64,000 nucleotides of DNA from Haematococcus lacustris. Its lineage: Eukaryota > Chlorophyta > Chlorophyceae > Chlamydomonadales > Haematococcaceae. Location: positions 1,186,350 through 1,250,349 of the forward strand of contig JASKMD010000014.1 in the NCBI GenBank assembly GCA_030144725.1, read 5' to 3'. The notes below the pieces were generated by a model. It saw nothing but the letters and a program-made list of their open reading frames with translations. It searched no databases and was not told the origin of the DNA. The position numbers were made by a program, and so were the translations under genes. This document shows, piece after piece, positions 10,632 through 21,587 of this stretch (its first letter is position 1; each line of letters begins with the position of its first letter).

Positions 10632-11416
10632 GCCATGCAGGCGCAGGCAGTCAGGGTAATTGTCAGCCCCAGCCAGGGTGTTTCCCTGTCACTCTTGTGG
10701 AAGCCTGTAAGGTTCCAAGGCTATGGATAGGACCTGCCACACGACCTGATGTGCTGCACTTGCAGATCTCTGCCAATGGAGAGGCTCATCACACCTGCAC
10801 ATGGGCTTCCCCCTCAAGGTTGCAGATGCTTAGGTGACACAGCATCCCAAGCTCACCACACCTGCACCTGGGGTCCCCTCCTGCCGCACAGCTGGCAGTG
10901 AGGGGCACACGCAGGCAGGCAGGTGGCTGCTAGGGTCTGCAGTGCAGCTGCATTGGGCACCGCAGCTGATGGCCAGGGCTGAGTGTGCGTGCTGAATGGT
11001 GGAGGCTGACTCTCCTGCTGTGATGTTTAGACGGACTGTGGTATCAGCACCAGCGTATGAATTGGTATTGCAGCTGCTGCACCAGGCTAGGACCAGGAGC
11101 TATCATCAAGGCTGTAGCAGTGCTCGATGGGGCTGTTGAGCACATGATGGCCACCACTGCCTTGTAGCGGCAGCAACAAACAGGCTGACTGCCACTGTGG
11201 CATGTTACACCCTAGCCGCGGCGTGCATGGCACAAGTAGGGATAAGGCAGCCTTTGGTGTAGGGTGTGGCGGGTATGCAAGCTGGTGGTGGGGTATGACG
11301 GTGCAGCGCATTGACCAGCAGCGGCTTGCTCTGGGTGCCTGTTGCCTGACGAGCAGTGAGACACATGTGCTCTCCTACCACCGGTGTAAGCTTACCTGCC
11401 AGCCTGGGAGAGGTTA
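10632..11416 (+). pseudogene. Decayed selenoprotein T last exon and 3' UTR, unit B
   Basis: Same start as unit A (CATGCAGGCGCAGGCAGTCAGG) and the same altered exon 5 beginning ISANGEAHHT. The UTR-like part ends at 11384-11416 with CGGTGTAAGCTTACC, keeping a TGTAA. There is a short insertion around 10812-10855 relative to unit C. It is a non-functional passenger of the duplicated block. Confidence 0.6.
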
Positions 11417-11567
11417 AGGTGTGCTGGTTAGTCATGTGTGTCTAGCGTGAGGTCGCCCCAGTCTGTACCCAATCCCCACACCCATGTACCCATGCCCTTA
11501 TCGTACACTTGCACGAGCCGCAGGGTGCACTTTTGCACATTACTTCTTTCCGCCGTCCCTCCCTTGT

Positions 11568-13586
11568 ATGCCTCAGCGCAGCGCCACGCTGCTGTATACC
11601 CTGGAAAGCTGCCCAGGCGTGTCGCACATCATCTACTCTTACCTTGAATGCGTTGATCGTCGTGCCTGCCGCCTTGTTTGCGCAAGACTGCGCACAGTGA
11701 TCGATGGCAACATCACGCATGTCAGCATTCGTTTGGACCCGGCCAGCGCCGTGGAGGACACCATCGAACGCTTTGCCCGCTCATTCCTGCGTCCGAACGT
11801 CTTGTCAATTGACGGAGCATATGGCTCTGGCCGCACTGAGGTGGCCAGCCACCTATCTTCAGCGCTGTTTGCACCCTCGCGCAAGCACTTTGCAGCTCTG
11901 CATGCCGTGAGGGAGCTACGCTGGCATCAAGTACCAGCCCCCCTGCACTTGGGCATGGTGGGCACTACATGATGCCGCTCTCCTGTTTTTTTTCCCTCTT
12001 CAATAAACCCACTGCTCCACACATCGTAGGCACTGGCTGTCAACTTCCGACACTTGCAAAGTTTGAGCTTTGCCTCCTGCGAAGTTCACCCTCGGTCATG
12101 CGAAGCTTGGGAGCACCTGGAGCACCTGTCCTATTTGGAGCTGTCATGCGTGGAAATAAGTCCTGTTGGCACCACAGCTGCTACTGCTGAGCCCCGGCTG
12201 GGAGGGCTGCAGCTCATCAGAGGCCTGACACGCCTGAAGCTATGTGGTACTAAGGTGTGGCAGACAGTAAACAGTCTACTGTGGTTCTGGTGACTGCTCT
12301 GCTCACACATGGCAATGCCTTCTTATGATGAGCTTGTACTGCAGTCCTGGGAGCACATTATTAACATGTGGGTAGGCCGCACAACATACCGGGTACATAG
12401 TTGGTAGACCGCACACGAGTTTTGACAATCCTGTGGCCATAACTGTGGACTGCTCGTTGCCTGTGCCTGCAGGTAGATGAGAGCTCCCTGGCTGCATGCA
12501 CACAGCTGACCAGCCTGGAGACCCCAACCGGCTTCCCAGGGCTGTCACAGCTGACCCAGCTACAGCATGTGATCTTGTACTCTATAGGAAGCCTGTCAAC
12601 TATCACGGACCTCGCCTGCCTGCCCCACCTGGCTCGCTTGGAGTTGGGGAGCTGCGACAGAATAGACCAGCTTGGCAGCAGCCAGCGCTACCTGTTCCCG
12701 TCCCTGACATACTTGGAGTTCTCGGAAGTGAATGCAAGCCTCCTGGGTGCCCTGGACTGCCCCCAGCTGCAACGCCTGGAGCTCCGTATAGATCTTGAAT
12801 ATGACAAGTGCCTGTGTGTTGACTCGGTGCCCAGCTTGCATGCCTGCGTGGGCAGCCTCCTGAAGCACTGCGGCTATGTGAGACTGAGTTGTGGACCTGG
12901 TGTGACCCTCACTGCTGTGCTGGAAGCCCTGGCACCCTGGCAGCCCTCCGCTGCAGCCATCAGCTCTAGGAGTGAGGGGATGGGCCTCATGCTGGATGGT
13001 GAGACGCAGATCAGTGCCAACCACCTGGAGCTGCTGCCCACTGGTCTTCAGGAGTTAGCATTCACGTGAGTGCCAAGCAGCCTTCCGGCATATTTGACAG
13101 AGTAGCGGTATCTCAAACAATCAGCTATCAAGGATAGCGTCACCTGCTAGCGTAGCAAGCCTGATGGTATCTGCACCCGCACCATAGCTGAGACAGCCAG
13201 GCAGCATGTGCATCCTGTGGATCGTGCACCTTTCCAACCGCTACTGATTGCAAGCGAGCCTGCATGTCCAGCCTTGTGTGGACCCTGTGGTGCATGACCT
13301 GTACCTCCCTTGGCTTGTGTTGTGCAGAGAATGCACACTCCTGCCTGGTGCCCTGCACCCTGTAGCGACACGGCTCACTCAGCTTAAGGAGCTGCTGCTG
13401 TATAGTGAAAGTGAATGCTCCGCGGAGGACCTGCAGCTGCTCGCCAGCCACTCAGTGCAGGGGCGCAGGCTGAGGGTCCAGTTTGACAGCTTATCAAAAA
13501 GAGAGTTTGCTAGATCCTTGCAGTGCCTCAGCAACATGGCTGGGCGGTGGAGTGGCAGGCTTGGGCCCCGCTTCAGAGCGTACTAA
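11568..13586 (+). CDS. F-box-like/LRR protein, copy C
   Basis: Exons 11568-11957, 12030-12254, 12473-13065 and 13328-13586 give 488 residues. The F-box-like part is CPGVSHIIYSYLECVD then RACRLVCARLRTVID; K of the RLVCK motif is A here. LRR-type text is LSQLTQLQHVIL, LPHLARLELGSC and FPSLTYLEFSEV. The exon 3/4 junction changes a glycine codon seen in other copies to glutamate (acceptor followed by AGAATGC). Introns are 72, 218 and 262 bp. No stop or frameshift. Confidence 0.68.
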
Positions 13587-13589
13587 AAA

Positions 13590-13870
13590 CTAGCAGCTGC
13601 CCAGCTCTAGCCAGCACCACCTGCTGTCATCCACTCGCTCCAGGCTGAGTGTTGCGTTGCAGTCCTGGTCCAGCCAGTTGACTGAGGAGGCAGGGCCTGG
13701 GCAGTGGGCTTGGCTGCCTCGCCCTGTGTCTTGCCCTTCCTCTTGGTGGGTTGGGTGGGCCAGCTGGGTGGTAGGGCCAGCGTCCATGCGCACCAGGGGC
13801 TGGCTGTCAACCCCACGGGCACCTCCAACCATGCTTTGCTCACTGTGACCCTGACCTTTTGCTTCCTGTA
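13590..13870 (-). pseudogene. Antisense TnpB/Fanzor-like remnant, unit C
   Basis: Begins 4 bp after the stop of copy C, on the opposite strand. Contains NWLDQDCNATLSLERV and PTKRKGKTQG in different frames, as in unit B. Short, frameshifted and without the nuclease core. Confidence 0.43.
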
Positions 13871-14109
13871 GGCCCAGAGCAGCACTAGGGCGCAGTGGAA
13901 CATGCAGGGCAGGGCGGTGTGCAGGGTGGTGTGCAGGGTGCTGTGGTGCCTTTCCTGTTGGTCCAAAGCACACCACAAGGGTGCATCTCTGGGTATAGCA
14001 GTACAGTGTATGGGGGAGGGCGCAGTGGGTGGTGAGGTGTGGTGTGGGGTAGGGTTTATCAGGTCCGGCCAGGTCCTGCAGGTTGGGTGGCGTGGGGTGT
14101 GTCCCTGCA

Positions 14110-14750
14110 GCCATGCAGGCGCAGGCAGTCAGGGTGGCTGTCAGCCCCAGCCAGGGTGTTTCCCTGTCACTCTTGTGTAAGCCTGTAAGGTTCCAAGGCT
14201 ATGGATAGGACCTGCCACACGACCTGATGTGCTGCACTTGCAGATCTCTGCCAATGGAGAGGCTCATCACACCTGCACCTGGGCTTCCCCCTCCAGCAGC
14301 ACAGCTGGCAGTGAGGGGCACAAGCAGGCAGGCAGGTGGCTCTCAGGGTCTGTAGTGCAGCTGCTGTGAGCAGCCCAGCTGGTGGGTAGGGCCGAGTGTG
14401 TCGGTTAAGGGCAGAGGCTCACTCAACAGCATGTGCTTCGTTGGTGCGGCTGCTGTGTCAAGGTTGCGCTGGAGCTGTCATCAGGGCTGGAGCGGTGCTG
14501 CATGGAGCTGCAGTGCCAATGCTGCCTTGACCATGTAGCGGCAACAGCAAGCAGGCTGACCACCACTGTGGCATGTAGCATCCTAGCCATGACTGAAACA
14601 GCACAAATAGGGTTTAGGCAGGCTTTGGTGTAGGGTGTGGCGGGTATGGAAGCTGGTGGTGGGGTATGACGGTGCAGCGCATTGACCAGCAGCGGCTTGC
14701 TCTGGGTGCCTGTTGCCTGACGAGCAGTGAGACACATGCCACAAGTAGGT
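14110..14750 (+). pseudogene. Decayed selenoprotein T last exon and 3' UTR, unit C
   Basis: This copy keeps GTGGCTGTCAGCCCC like the real gene at 2978-2992, whereas units A and B read GTAATTGTC, so it is closer to the parent at this point. Exon 5 is again cut after ISANGEAHHT. The UTR-like part is broken off near 14750 by unrelated AT-richer DNA. Confidence 0.58.
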
Positions 14751-14759
14751 TTTGGTGGA

Positions 14760-15288
14760 GGGTGTGGCGGGTATGCAACACTTAGGCAAATTAGTAACAA
14801 CAATTATGAGAGTTCCAGCTTGAGACTTGGCACATGGCCATAAGACGACGTTGTAACATTGTGGGTTGAAACGAAAATCTGTGAATATGCAAATCTGGTG
14901 AGATACGGCCTTGCGCCAGTACTGGCGTTTGCAATTTATTTTCCCTGTTGCCAGTACTCCCCCCTTGGAAATGCTATTGGCAATATGCCAGCACTGACAC
15001 TTTGTCAGTTTTTTTCCCTGATGTAAGTACTGGGATAATGTTAGTACTAGCAAAATGTCAGTACTGGCACTGGGTGAAACACTGAGAAATTGAGCAAAGA
15101 AAAGGTTGCGTTGGCTCGGCACACATAATCCAAGGCAAACTGCATCAAAAGAACACACCCTTAGAAAGACATGTACCGTACTGATACGCCTTTTTGATGG
15201 TACGCTGATTTGCTGAAATCCCAAATCCCATGCTCAGACAACTGGTGATACAATTTGGTGACGAAAACATCTCATGCTCAAAGAATTA
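14760..15288. other. Non-coding stretch with clustered AGTACT palindromes
   Basis: No gene recognised. Five AGTACT hexamers lie within about 150 bp (14918, 14953, 15026, 15043, 15060), several in the form CCAGTACTGGC. Composition is more AT-rich than the flanks. It may be part of another repeat. Confidence 0.4.
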
Positions 15289-15301
15289 TAGGGCGTTCCC
15301 G

Positions 15302-16250
15302 CAGATAAGTCACCCGGTAAGAATTCCGACAATGCTGCGAAAAATTATCTAACATACGTCGGTACTTTGCCCAGCCTCCGAACCAGGACCCCCCGCTTCA
15401 GGACCTTACCCAATACGACTAGATGGTCCGCGGGCGCAGCGCTGCGCCTTATCAACCCGAGCCGTGACCCTGTGACCTCTCACACACAACGCAGCACCTG
15501 AACGCCGAACGCAGACTGTGTGCCTCATGGTGTAGTGTCTTGCAGGTGAGGCGCCAGCCAGCAGCCACACAGCATTCGCGACCAGCCATAGCATACATGC
15601 GCCCCGGCCGAGCGAAAGGAGCAAAAGGAAAGGTGCGCTGTTGACGAGCTAGCGGAACAGCGAACAATCGATTGGTAAAGTCTGTGGCTGCTTGCAGGTG
15701 GACTTCCAATGGCTAGGAGGCTACGCAGCTAAAAGGTGCAGCTAGTGAGCGCAGCCACAAACAGCAAGGAGCTTAGAGCGGCAGAGCGGAGGACTATTGG
15801 AGGAGCCTGGAGCGCAGGAGCAGTTGTGAGCCAGGAGCCAAGAAGTGCAGCCAAGGAAAGCAGCTTGGCAGAGCAGCCAGGGACAGCCAGGAGCAGTCAG
15901 GAGCAGCCATGAACAGTTGTGAGCGGCAGCAAAAAAAAAACCCATGAGCAGCGCCCTCCCCCCCCTGCCATCCCCCCCTTCACCCCACACCCAACCCCCT
16001 CCCCCCCCTCACACACTCCAATTAGCAAGTGGTAAGTGGCATCTCTTGCAACTATGCAGCTCTATGTACCTAGTCTGACCGCTAGCTTGCCCTTGTTTGC
16101 TGCAGGTTCCAATGGTCACACCCCTTCCCTTTTCCCACTACCACCACTAGCACCTCCCCTTCCCTTCCCTTTTCTGACACGCCCACCCCCTCCCAATCCG
16201 CCGACAAACCCCTCACGCCCAACGCCATCCCCAACTCAATGGTACCCTCC
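15302..16250 (+). repeat. Left inverted arm of foldback element
   Basis: Pairs with 19706-20654. Contains GGAGCAGCCA-type short repeats (about 15790-15930), an A9-10 run and a C-rich segment. Confidence 0.8.
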
Positions 16251-19200
16251 CCCCCCCTCCCATCCCCCCCCCTTGGCTGGCCTGCGCTTGTAGCCACAAT
16301 GCCAATGCTACTGCCAGATGTGCTGGTGTTGTTAGTGCCTTTGCTATTGCTAATGCTGTGCCAGTGGTGGTGCGGCTGCCAGTGGGACATGACATGGCAG
16401 GTCTGATGTGCAAGGTGAATGCCTTGATGGCTTGGATGGCAGGCACGTCAACAACAGCAGTGACATTGCTAGACTGTGGTGGACAAGCATGCAGCTAGGA
16501 GCAGCAGCTAGGAGGCGCTTGGAGCGACAGCCAGACTTTAGGTGAGTGCACACGCTGTTAGCCCAGCCTGCCAAACTCTGGTCATGCATGTAGTTGTTGA
16601 TCAGCTTGTTGGGGCTGAGCTGGCTGATGTTTGCTTGCGGTTGGAGGCAGCTGGAGCATGACAAGTGTAGCATGGCTTGGTGATTGCAAGGCCTTGAGCA
16701 AGGCCTTGAGCGAGCACCCTGGAGCGGGCAGACTGGAGCGAGCAGCCTGGAGCGCGCAGCCTAGAGCGGGCAGCCAGGAGCGGCAGCCAGGAGAGGCACC
16801 CAAGATTGGCAGCCAAGATTGGCAGCCAAGATTGGCAGCCAGGAGCGGCAGCCAGGAGCGGCAGCCAGGAACGGCACCCTCTCCTCTCCTCCCCTGCCCA
16901 CCCCTACCTTGCATCATCTCACATCCCTCATCCCACATCCCAGTCAGCTGCCATAAGGCAATAAGGCAAGCGCAAGCCTCCATGAGTCCGCTGTTGTGTG
17001 GTTATTGAAGCATGGCTGCGGCAGCCAGGAGTTGGGTGCTATGGGGCAGTAAATGCAAGCCCATCCCTTCTTTGTTGCAGGTTTGACGGTCACCCTCCTG
17101 CCTTTTGGCCCCTTCCTCCTAGGTTCCCTCTCCTGTCCCACCACCTCCAAATCTTCCCTCTCCTGTCCCACCACCTCCAAATCCGCCACCCCGTCTTGGG
17201 CGGGCAGCATGGAGCGGGCGCTAGTAGTAGCGACCAGCCAGCCCACTCTAGCCATGCCATGCCCACACACCACACTAACCCAGCCCATCCCTCCCCCAAG
17301 GGGACGGCAGTAGGAGAGCCAAGCCAAGCCAAGCACATGGGGGGTTGCCGGTCCGTACTGTGCGCCATAGCTTGGTGGTGGGGGTGGGGTGGGGTGATTC
17401 GTGGTGATGGTAGTGGGGGTGGGGGTGATGGTGGTGGGGGTGCCAGTTGGTGTTGTTAACCCTTTTCCGCCACAACACAGCCACCGCCCAGGCTGCAATG
17501 CATGAGCAGCAGCAACAGGCTGCAGTGCATGTGTTGCAGTGCATGTGTTGCAGTGGATAAGCAGCAGCAGCAGGCTGTAGTCCATGAGCAGCAGTGCATG
17601 GACAACAAGTTGTATGTGTGTAGCAATGCATCCTTGTTTCAGCAATCAGCAGCATGGCTGTCCTGAGCTTCCGATTAGATCCATGCCACACACCATGATT
17701 GTAAGCAGTGAATGATCAAGATGTAATGATGAAGACAGTGGTGGTCATCAGCAGTAAATTGCGCACGAATGATACTTGGTCATGATGTAATGATGGTCAT
17801 GATGTAATGAAGAAAATGGTGGTGGTCATTAGCCGTGTACCCTCGCAAACGATTCCCACGCCCCTTGTATGGACAACACCACCACGCGGTGATGCGCTAA
17901 TGCTGCAAACGTGGTAGACACCTTCTACCTACCCCCTTTGCATGTATGCATCACGGTCATGCCTAGCAAATGCAGGCCTGGCAGTAATCCACGCCCAATG
18001 TGTCACAGCCAGCTGGACCACGGATGGTACCTGTAGTGGAGGCTCACCAGATCCAGCCACATGCTAAGCCAACACAGCTGGTGTGGTACACTATGATGTA
18101 AGCCAACACAGCTGGTGTGGTACACTGTGATACCTATCCGCCATACCACTGGCTCACTGCGCACCTACATACCTAGGGACAGTGGGCTGACAACCGGTTA
18201 GTGCATGGATGGCCCGCTTGTATGGACAACCCGTCTTCACACCGTTATCGTGTTCTTGCCGTTGATACCATCACATGCCTTACCAAGCCTTAATGTAATG
18301 CACTACTCACGAGGCGCAAGTGATAACATGGTTTGCAGCTGAATGCCGGGTACCCCTAGTGTCGCCCTCATGCACCGACCACATGCACCATGGATGCGTC
18401 TCCAGGAACTAGCTGTGTGGCTGGATCACTGCCAGTCCTGCACTTGCTAAGCATGACCGTGATGCTTACATGTTAAGGGGGTATGTAGCAGGTGGCTACC
18501 ACGTTTGCAGCATCAGCGCATCACCACGTGGTGGTGTTGTCCATACAAGGGGCGTAAGCATCATTCGTTCGCAATTTACTGCTGATGACCACCACTGTCT
18601 TCATCATTACATCTTGATCATTCACTGCTTACAATCCCGCATGAAACTGAACGGAAGCTCAGGACAGCCATGCTGCTGATACAAGGTTCATGCATGACAG
18701 CCTGCTGCTACTGCTTATCCACTGCAGTACATGCACTGCCACCTGCTGCTGCTGCTCATGCACTGCAGCACACCTGCAGCCTGTTGCTACCTGCAGCCTG
18801 CACTGCCACACACCTACAGCCTGCTGTTGCTGCTCATGCACCGCAGCCTGCTGCTTATCCACTGCAGCCCGGGCGGAGGCCGTGTTGTGGCGGGTAAGGG
18901 GAGAATGGGAAGAAGGAAGGGGGGGGGGGAGGTGCCCATCAGACCTGCAACCAAGGGGCGTGCACGTGAGGGACAGGGTAAGATTAGGGGGAAGGAGGCA
19001 AGGGGTTGGAGTGTGACTGTTAGACCTGCAGCAAGCAAGGGACATGCTTGTGATCAACAACCAACGTCATGCATGACTAGAGGTGGGCAGGCTAGTCAAA
19101 CACCCCAGCAACGCCTGGCTGTCGCTCCTGGCTGGTCTGGGCTGTGCTGTGCTAGGGCAAGCGGAACTGGGCGCTTCACCTACAACAACAAGGTGACAGC

Positions 19201-19705
19201 ACATTCAACATAATAACACAGCAACAATGTTGGCTGCTGCTCTACGCCACTGCCGCCTACCGCCTGCAATCACCAAGCATGCTACACATGTCATGCTCAT
19301 CTCAAGGCTGTTGCCACCCTGGTGGCAAGCATGGAGGCATGGCTGCAGCAGCCTATGCTAGCGCCACACACCTGCTGCCTAGAGTCACGCCATGCAGCAT
19401 TCGCACGCAGTTAACATGTCATTGACCTGGGCAATCAACATCTCATGGACCTGTCATGGGATGCTCCTCCTGGCTGCTGCTCCAGGATGCTTTTGGCTGT
19501 TGCTTCTGGCTGCTCTTGGCTGCTGCTCCTTGCTGCTCCTAGCAGCTGGCTGCTCCTGGCTACTCCTGGCAGCACTTGGTTGCTGCTCTTGGCTGCAAGG
19601 TAGGGTAGAGAGATCAGCTGACTCTAGGCTGTACGCGCCCTTCCACAACTGCAGGGGAGGGGAGGGGAGGGGAGGGGAGGGGAGGGGAGGGGAGGGGAGG
19701 GGAGG
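16251..19705. other. Foldback element interior, non-coding
   Basis: Contains AGCGGCAGCCAGG-type minisatellite text (16720-16875), two copies of a 29-bp CTCTCCTGTCCCACCACC-type repeat (17130-17187), GTGGTGGGGGT simple repeats (17370-17450), TGCATGTGTTGCAG repeats (17520-17560), and a GGGGA-type run at 19653-19710 next to the right arm. I found no convincing protein. Confidence 0.5.
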
Positions 19706-20654
19706 GGAGGGTACCATTGAGTTGGGGATGGGGTTGGGCGTGAGGGGTTTGTCGGCGGATTGGGAGGGGGTGGGCGTGTCGGAAAAGGGAAGGGAAGGGG
19801 AGGTGCTAGTGGTGGTAGTGGGAAAAGGGAAGGGGTGTGACCATTGGAACCTGCAGCAAACAAGGGCAAGCTAGCGGTCAGACTAGGTACATAGAGCTGC
19901 ATAGTTGCAAGAGATGCCACTTACCACTTGCTAGTTGGAGTGTGTGAGGGGGGGGAGGGGGTTGGGTGTGGGGTGAAGGGGGGGATGGCAGGGGGGGGAG
20001 GGCGCTGCTCATGGGTTTTTTTTTTGCTGCCGCTCACAACTGTTCATGGCTGCTCCTGACTGCTCCTGGCTGTCCCTGGCTGCTCTGCCAAGCTGCTTTC
20101 CTTGGCTGCACTTCTTGGCTCCTGGCTCACAACTGCTCCTGCGCTCCAGGCTCCTCCAATAGTCCTCCGCTCTGCCGCTCTAAGCTCCTTGCTGTTTGTG
20201 GCTGCGCTCACTAGCTGCACCTTCTAGCTGCGTAGCCTCCTAGCCATTGGAAGTCCACCTGCAAGCAGCCACAGACTTTACCAATCGATTGTTCGCTGTT
20301 CCGCTAGCTCGTCAACAGCGCACCTTTCCTTTTGCTCCTATCGCTCGACCGGGGCGCATGTATGCTATGGCTGGTCGCGAATGCTGTGTGGCTGCTGGCT
20401 GGCGCCTCACCTGCAAGACACTACACCATGAGGCACACAGTCTGCGTTCGGCGTTCAGGTGCTGCGTTGTGTGTGAGAGGTCACAGGGTCACGGCTCGAG
20501 TTGATAAGGCGCAGCGCTGCGCCCGCGGACCATCTAGTCGTATTGGGTAAGGTCCTGAAGCGGGGGGTCCTGGTTCGGAGGCTGGGCAAAGTACCGACGT
20601 ATGTTAGATAATTTTTCGCAGCATTGTCGGAATTCTTACCGGGTGACTTATCTG
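19706..20654 (-). repeat. Right inverted arm of foldback element
   Basis: Reverse complement of 15302-16250. Differences include two or three substitutions near 20338-20350. Confidence 0.8.
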
Positions 20655-21587
20655 GTTCCCGGCCAGGTCCTATTAAGACCCGGGTCTTAGGACCCTGAGG
20701 ATTTTGAACGGGGTCTTAAGACCTCACCGGCCCGCCGGCGGCACACATTAGCGCCACTAGCGCTATGACTACGCCTGTCAGTCCTACACCGCCCGACACT
20801 TATTCTCCAGCCGAAGCTCGCTGGACCCAAAAGTACAAATGAGTGCATATGAGTAGAATGCAGTGGCCTATGCCGGATGCAATTGTCTGAGTGTCGATGT
20901 GCCATTGTGCACCGGGGCAAACCCATCGTGAACATCGCGACCACGCCGGAGCGCCCGAAATGAGGCTTACAGTGCTCATACATCATAGCCGCAGTCACAG
21001 CCTGCTGCAAGGTTGCTCTCACAGTAAGCGAGTGACCAGGCCACAAACTCGGCCCTGATCCGAGCCTATCCTGCTCAGAGCAGCGCGTTGATGCCGTTTC
21101 TACAAGAACGGGCGCCACAGCGTCAGGCCGCAAACTCCCTCACTCCCTCACACTCGGCCGCAAACCATCAGTATAATTGTGTGTTGTATGTTGCACCAGC
21201 CGCCGTTGTAACCTCTGCCACTGTTGTAACCCCTACCCTGTAACCCGATAGACTGGCCCAATCGACTAGCGATCCTATGCTTGTTCCTTCATTCTATCAC
21301 TCCGAAGGTGAGCATACCCAACCCTGACAGGAATCGATCTAGGGACTTCTCGCATAAGTGCTACTTTCAGGTCTTTTAGACCTCTAGTACCGGTCTTAAG
21401 ACCTTTAGGACCCAAAACAGCAGGCGGGTCTTAAGACCCGGCACGCCCTAATGGCAGAGCTGCAAGTCACCCCAGAAAACGATGAAATATTGAGAGAGTA
21501 CTTGCATGACCCATGTTGGGGGCGCCTGACCAGGCCAGGATTTCGTGCGACGTTGGCTATAGGTCATGTAACTCCAGTTCATTTGCT

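Larger units (their letters stand above)
15302..20654. mobile_element. Foldback element with 948-bp inverted arms and 7-bp TSD
   Basis: Arms 15302-16250 and 19706-20654 are reverse complements with constant coordinate sum 35956 at both ends, so there is no net indel over ~0.95 kb and only scattered mismatches. Ends are CAGATAAGTCACCC. The repeat GTTCCCG flanks the element at 15295-15301 and 20655-20661. Shorter nested inverted pairs continue inward (17697-17770 with 18560-18636; 17860-17920 with 18495-18560; about 17940-18010 with 18410-18480), so the whole unit is close to one palindrome. No transposase was found. Long inverted ends with a 7-bp duplication suit a MULE-like or foldback-type non-autonomous element. 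Confidence 0.75.
15289..21450. mobile_element. TA-flanked DNA element, split by a foldback insertion
   Basis: The left end reads TAGGGCGTTCCCG (15289-15301) and continues at 20662 with GCCAGGTCC. The right end, read on the minus strand, is TAGGGCGTGCCGGGTC. Shared ends GGGCG...CGCCC flanked by TA suggest a TA target site. Both subterminal regions are full of GGTCTTAAGACC-type palindromes, e.g. near 20670-20720 and 21370-21440. Without the foldback insertion it is about 0.8 kb and non-coding. The class is uncertain. Confidence 0.5.

Noticed and set aside
18690..19213. Cys/His-rich frames in the foldback element
   Set aside because: Caused by CTGCTGCT-type low-complexity DNA; overlapping frames on both strands are equally open.
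20687..21133. 149-codon minus-strand frame within the TA element
   Set aside because: No recognisable domain, no splice context, and it lies in a non-coding transposon.
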